Assembly (NCBI GenBank): GCA_023458095.1 | Contig: JAEXAS010000002.1 | Location: forward strand, 62,001-126,000 | DNA from: Actinomycetes bacterium | GTDB lineage: Bacteria > Actinomycetota > Actinomycetes > Propionibacteriales > Propionibacteriaceae | Length of the DNA: 64,000 nt | Direction: 5' to 3' | Part shown: piece after piece, positions 62,187 through 64,000 of the stretch | How positions within the stretch are numbered: position 1 is the first letter of the stretch | Layout: every line of letters starts with the position of its first letter | The notes under the pieces: generated by a model | What the model was told of the DNA's origin: nothing | Databases searched by the model: none | Seen by the model: only the letters and a program-made list of their open reading frames with translations | Made by a program: the position numbers and the translations under genes

Positions 62187-62756
62187 TCAGGCCGCCTTGA
62201 AGCGGAAGGCCCGCACGATCTGAACCACGCCCAGCACCGCCAAGGCGATGCCCAGCACCCACACCACCACGGCGATGTACAGCGGGGAGAACAGCAGCAC
62301 GATGCCGGCGATGATGCTCAACGCCGCATAGGTGATGGTCCAGGCCTTGGAGCTGGCGTCCTTGACCAAGCTCAAAGCGACGATGCCTTCCACGATCCAC
62401 GCCACGCCCACCACGATGCCGACGGCAATGGCCAGGATCGCGGCGGCCGGCTTCAGATTGACGAAGGCGACGATGGCCACAATGACGAACAAGGCGCCCG
62501 AGGCCAGGTAGCCGGTGCGCGGCCAGCCGCCGATCTTGCGGGAGAAGATGCCGATGGCCAGATTCACGATTCCGGCGATCAAGGCATAGGCGGCGATGAT
62601 CCAGGTCGCTACGACGGCGGCGATTCCTGGCCAGAACAGCAGCGCCAGGCCGATGGCCAGCGCCACCAGACCGCCGATGCCGAAAGCGGCACGGATTCCA
62701 TTACTGACAGAGTTATCCATCTCGGACAGGTCGGTCTCAAAGTAGCTGGCGGACAT
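62187..62756 (-). CDS. HdeD/DUF308-like membrane protein
   Basis: 189 aa with six predicted helices, in three two-helix repeats (GIGGLVALAIGLALLFWPGI, IIAAYALIAGIVNLAIGIF, GIVVGVAWIVEGIVALSL). ATG 62756 has a strong AGGAGG SD 6-7 nt upstream (tcAGGAGGatctgcATG). HdeD in E. coli relates to acid resistance; here only the family is supported. Lies 95 nt upstream of the Bax-inhibitor gene on the same strand. Confidence 0.87.
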   Translation of the reverse strand: MSASYFETDLSEMDNSVSNGIRAAFGIGGLVALAIGLALLFWPGIAAVVATWIIAAYALIAGIVNLAIGIFSRKIGGWPRTGYLASGALFVIVAIVAFVNLKPAAAILAIAVGIVVGVAWIVEGIVALSLVKDASSKAWTITYAALSIIAGIVLLFSPLYIAVVVWVLGIALAVLGVVQIVRAFRFKAA

Positions 62757-62839
62757 TGCAGATCCTCCTGAGGAATTAGGCATCTCCAGTCAAGCAGACC
62801 TGCCCTGCCGGGCGCGGGAATTCCGCTATTCCGGCGGTC

Positions 62840-63955
62840 CTACTGCCAAACCCCACCCTGCATGACTCGGGCGACGCTGAGCTCGGCGTCCAGCACCACC
62901 AGATCCGCGCGGTGCTGCGGCGCCAGGCGTCCGAGGTGAGTCAGCCCCAGATAGTCCGACGGTGTTTGCGTCACAGCCCTCAACGCCTGCACCAGGGGAA
63001 CCCCGGCGCCAACAGCCTGGCGGACCGCCCGATCCAAGGTGAGCGTGGACCCGGCGATGGTGCTGCTTCCGGCGACCCGAGCCACCGACTCACGCACCTG
63101 CACCGGGAGCGACCCGAGCTGGTAATCGCCATCACCGGCACCGGCGGCGGCCATCGCGTCGGTGATGAAGACGACCCGGTCAGGGTGGGTTGCGACCACG
63201 AAGGAGACCAGCTCCAGATCCAGGTGGGACGGATCGACGATCAGTTCGAGGTAGACCCGCGAGTCCTGCCACAGGGCCAGAACCGGGCCTGGCGCACGAT
63301 GATGCAGCGGGGGCATGGCATTGAACAGGTGGGTGGCTCCGGTGGCTCCGGCAGCGATGGCGTCCCGGCAGGTGGCGGCATCAGCATCGGTGTGGCCACA
63401 GGCGACGACAATCTGCCGGGAGTGCAAGAACTCAATGGCCGCCAGGGCCCCGGGGCGTTCGGGGGCGATGGTCACCAGGCGCACCGTCCCTCTGCCCGCG
63501 GCCAACAGCTCAGCGACCTGGGCCAGGTCCGGGTCGCGAAGGAACTCTTGCGCGTGGGCGCCCCTGCGCTCAGGTGCGAGCCAGGGACCCTCCAAGTGGA
63601 TTCCGGCCAGCTCACCGGCCTCCACCAAACCGGCCAGGCAGCCCAGTTGCCGCCGGAGATCCTCCCTTGCCCCCGTGACCAGGGAGGCGACCATGGTCGT
63701 CGTACCGTGCTGGCGGTGAGTCGCCAGCACCTGGCGAGCCTCGTCCGGGTGATCGGTGATGAAAGAGGCTCCGCCACCGCCGTGGGCGTGCACATCGACA
63801 AAACCGGGCGCCACCAGGCCAACCACCTGCTCATCGGGGCGACCTGGCGGTCGGCCCAGACCAGCGGCGACGATCCACTCCCCCGAGATCTGCATCCAGC
63901 CCGCTGCCGGAGCATCGGCGTCGGGAAACACGATCTGGTCGGCGGCGAGCAGCAT
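62840..63955 (-). CDS. nagA: N-acetylglucosamine-6-phosphate deacetylase
   Basis: Deacetylates GlcNAc-6-P to GlcN-6-P, feeding the GlmM/GlmS pool. 371 aa. Metal-binding GFVDVHAHGGGG (51-62), Glu in GIHLEGPWLAPERRG, His in VVACGHTDADA and THLFNAMPPLHHR, catalytic Asp in VFITDAMAAAG. Complete. Its ATG is overlapped by an upstream TGA (TGATG at 63957-63953), which suggests translation coupling to a gene beyond the right edge; the 45 bases left are too few to identify it. Confidence 0.95.
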   Translation of the reverse strand: MLLAADQIVFPDADAPAAGWMQISGEWIVAAGLGRPPGRPDEQVVGLVAPGFVDVHAHGGGGASFITDHPDEARQVLATHRQHGTTTMVASLVTGAREDLRRQLGCLAGLVEAGELAGIHLEGPWLAPERRGAHAQEFLRDPDLAQVAELLAAGRGTVRLVTIAPERPGALAAIEFLHSRQIVVACGHTDADAATCRDAIAAGATGATHLFNAMPPLHHRAPGPVLALWQDSRVYLELIVDPSHLDLELVSFVVATHPDRVVFITDAMAAAGAGDGDYQLGSLPVQVRESVARVAGSSTIAGSTLTLDRAVRQAVGAGVPLVQALRAVTQTPSDYLGLTHLGRLAPQHRADLVVLDAELSVARVMQGGVWQ

Positions 63956-64000
63956 CAGCCAGCCGACCGCTCGAAACGGGCCAAGTCTGCCCGGTGACCT

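Noticed and set aside
63955..64000. C-terminal end of another gene upstream of nagA
   Set aside because: A TGA overlapping the nagA ATG suggests it, but about 14 codons are not enough to support a gene.

Overview
The window is high-GC DNA from an actinobacterium. Mycothiol S-conjugate amidase (mca) points to a mycothiol producer. Two gene blocks match arrangements I know from mycobacteria and relatives: rplM-rpsI-glmM followed by glmS-acpS-nnr, and uppS / hemolysin III / DUF255 thioredoxin / mca / greA. GTG starts and 4-nt GTGA or ATGA overlaps are frequent. A Propionibacteriales member is my best guess from overall feel, but nothing here proves the family.

Layout. 1-4285: peptide-type ABC importer (ATPase cut by the left edge, two permeases, lipoprotein). 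4611-8225: nnr, acpS, glmS. 8304-12 kb: coaA, GNAT acetyltransferase, an exported esterase-like lipoprotein, and a condensation/acyltransferase-fold protein that overlaps it tail to tail. 12050-14413: glmM, rpsI, rplM. 14688-20220: DUF1839 protein plus GH2 glycosidase, citrate synthase, DUF6891-like protein. 20351-22429: EF-G-like GTPase behind a hairpin that hides its Shine-Dalgarno. 22701-31496: a catabolic unit with a polyamine-type ABC importer, a saccharopine-dehydrogenase-like enzyme and GABA aminotransferase on one strand, and an Lrp regulator coupled to a second class III aminotransferase on the other. 31760-36982: small membrane protein, spermidine-synthase-fold methyltransferase-like protein, and a second ABC importer of the Fe3+/aminoethylphosphonate/polyamine class. 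37115-44400: PhoH2, two tandem secreted subtilases sharing an upstream palindrome, uppS, hemolysin III. 44609-51215: DUF255 thioredoxin protein, flavodoxin, mca, greA, DUF2089 plus adhesin-like pair, AI-2E-type permease. 51293-54576: ung, msrA, then a short accessory segment bracketed by an 84-bp duplication of the msrA 3' end. 54812-64000: LacI regulator, repeats, SRPBCC protein, Mpg glycosylase, lipoprotein, orphan D12-class adenine methylase, NUDIX, Bax-inhibitor protein, HdeD-like protein, nagA.

How they fit together. glmS, glmM and nagA make and recycle amino-sugar phosphates for the cell wall, and uppS supplies prenyl diphosphate. The 22.7-31.5 kb unit imports an amine or polyamine-like substrate and appears to deaminate it stepwise under Lrp control. 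mca with the overlapping flavodoxin and the CxxC thioredoxin-like protein form a thiol/redox neighbourhood.

Most interesting non-coding signals: the msrA-end duplication around a two-gene insert, a perfect 64-bp palindrome at 58206-58269, an SD-sequestering hairpin at 20323-20350, a shared palindrome upstream of both subtilases, and two intergenic repeat families. No tRNA, rRNA, CRISPR array or transposase was found.
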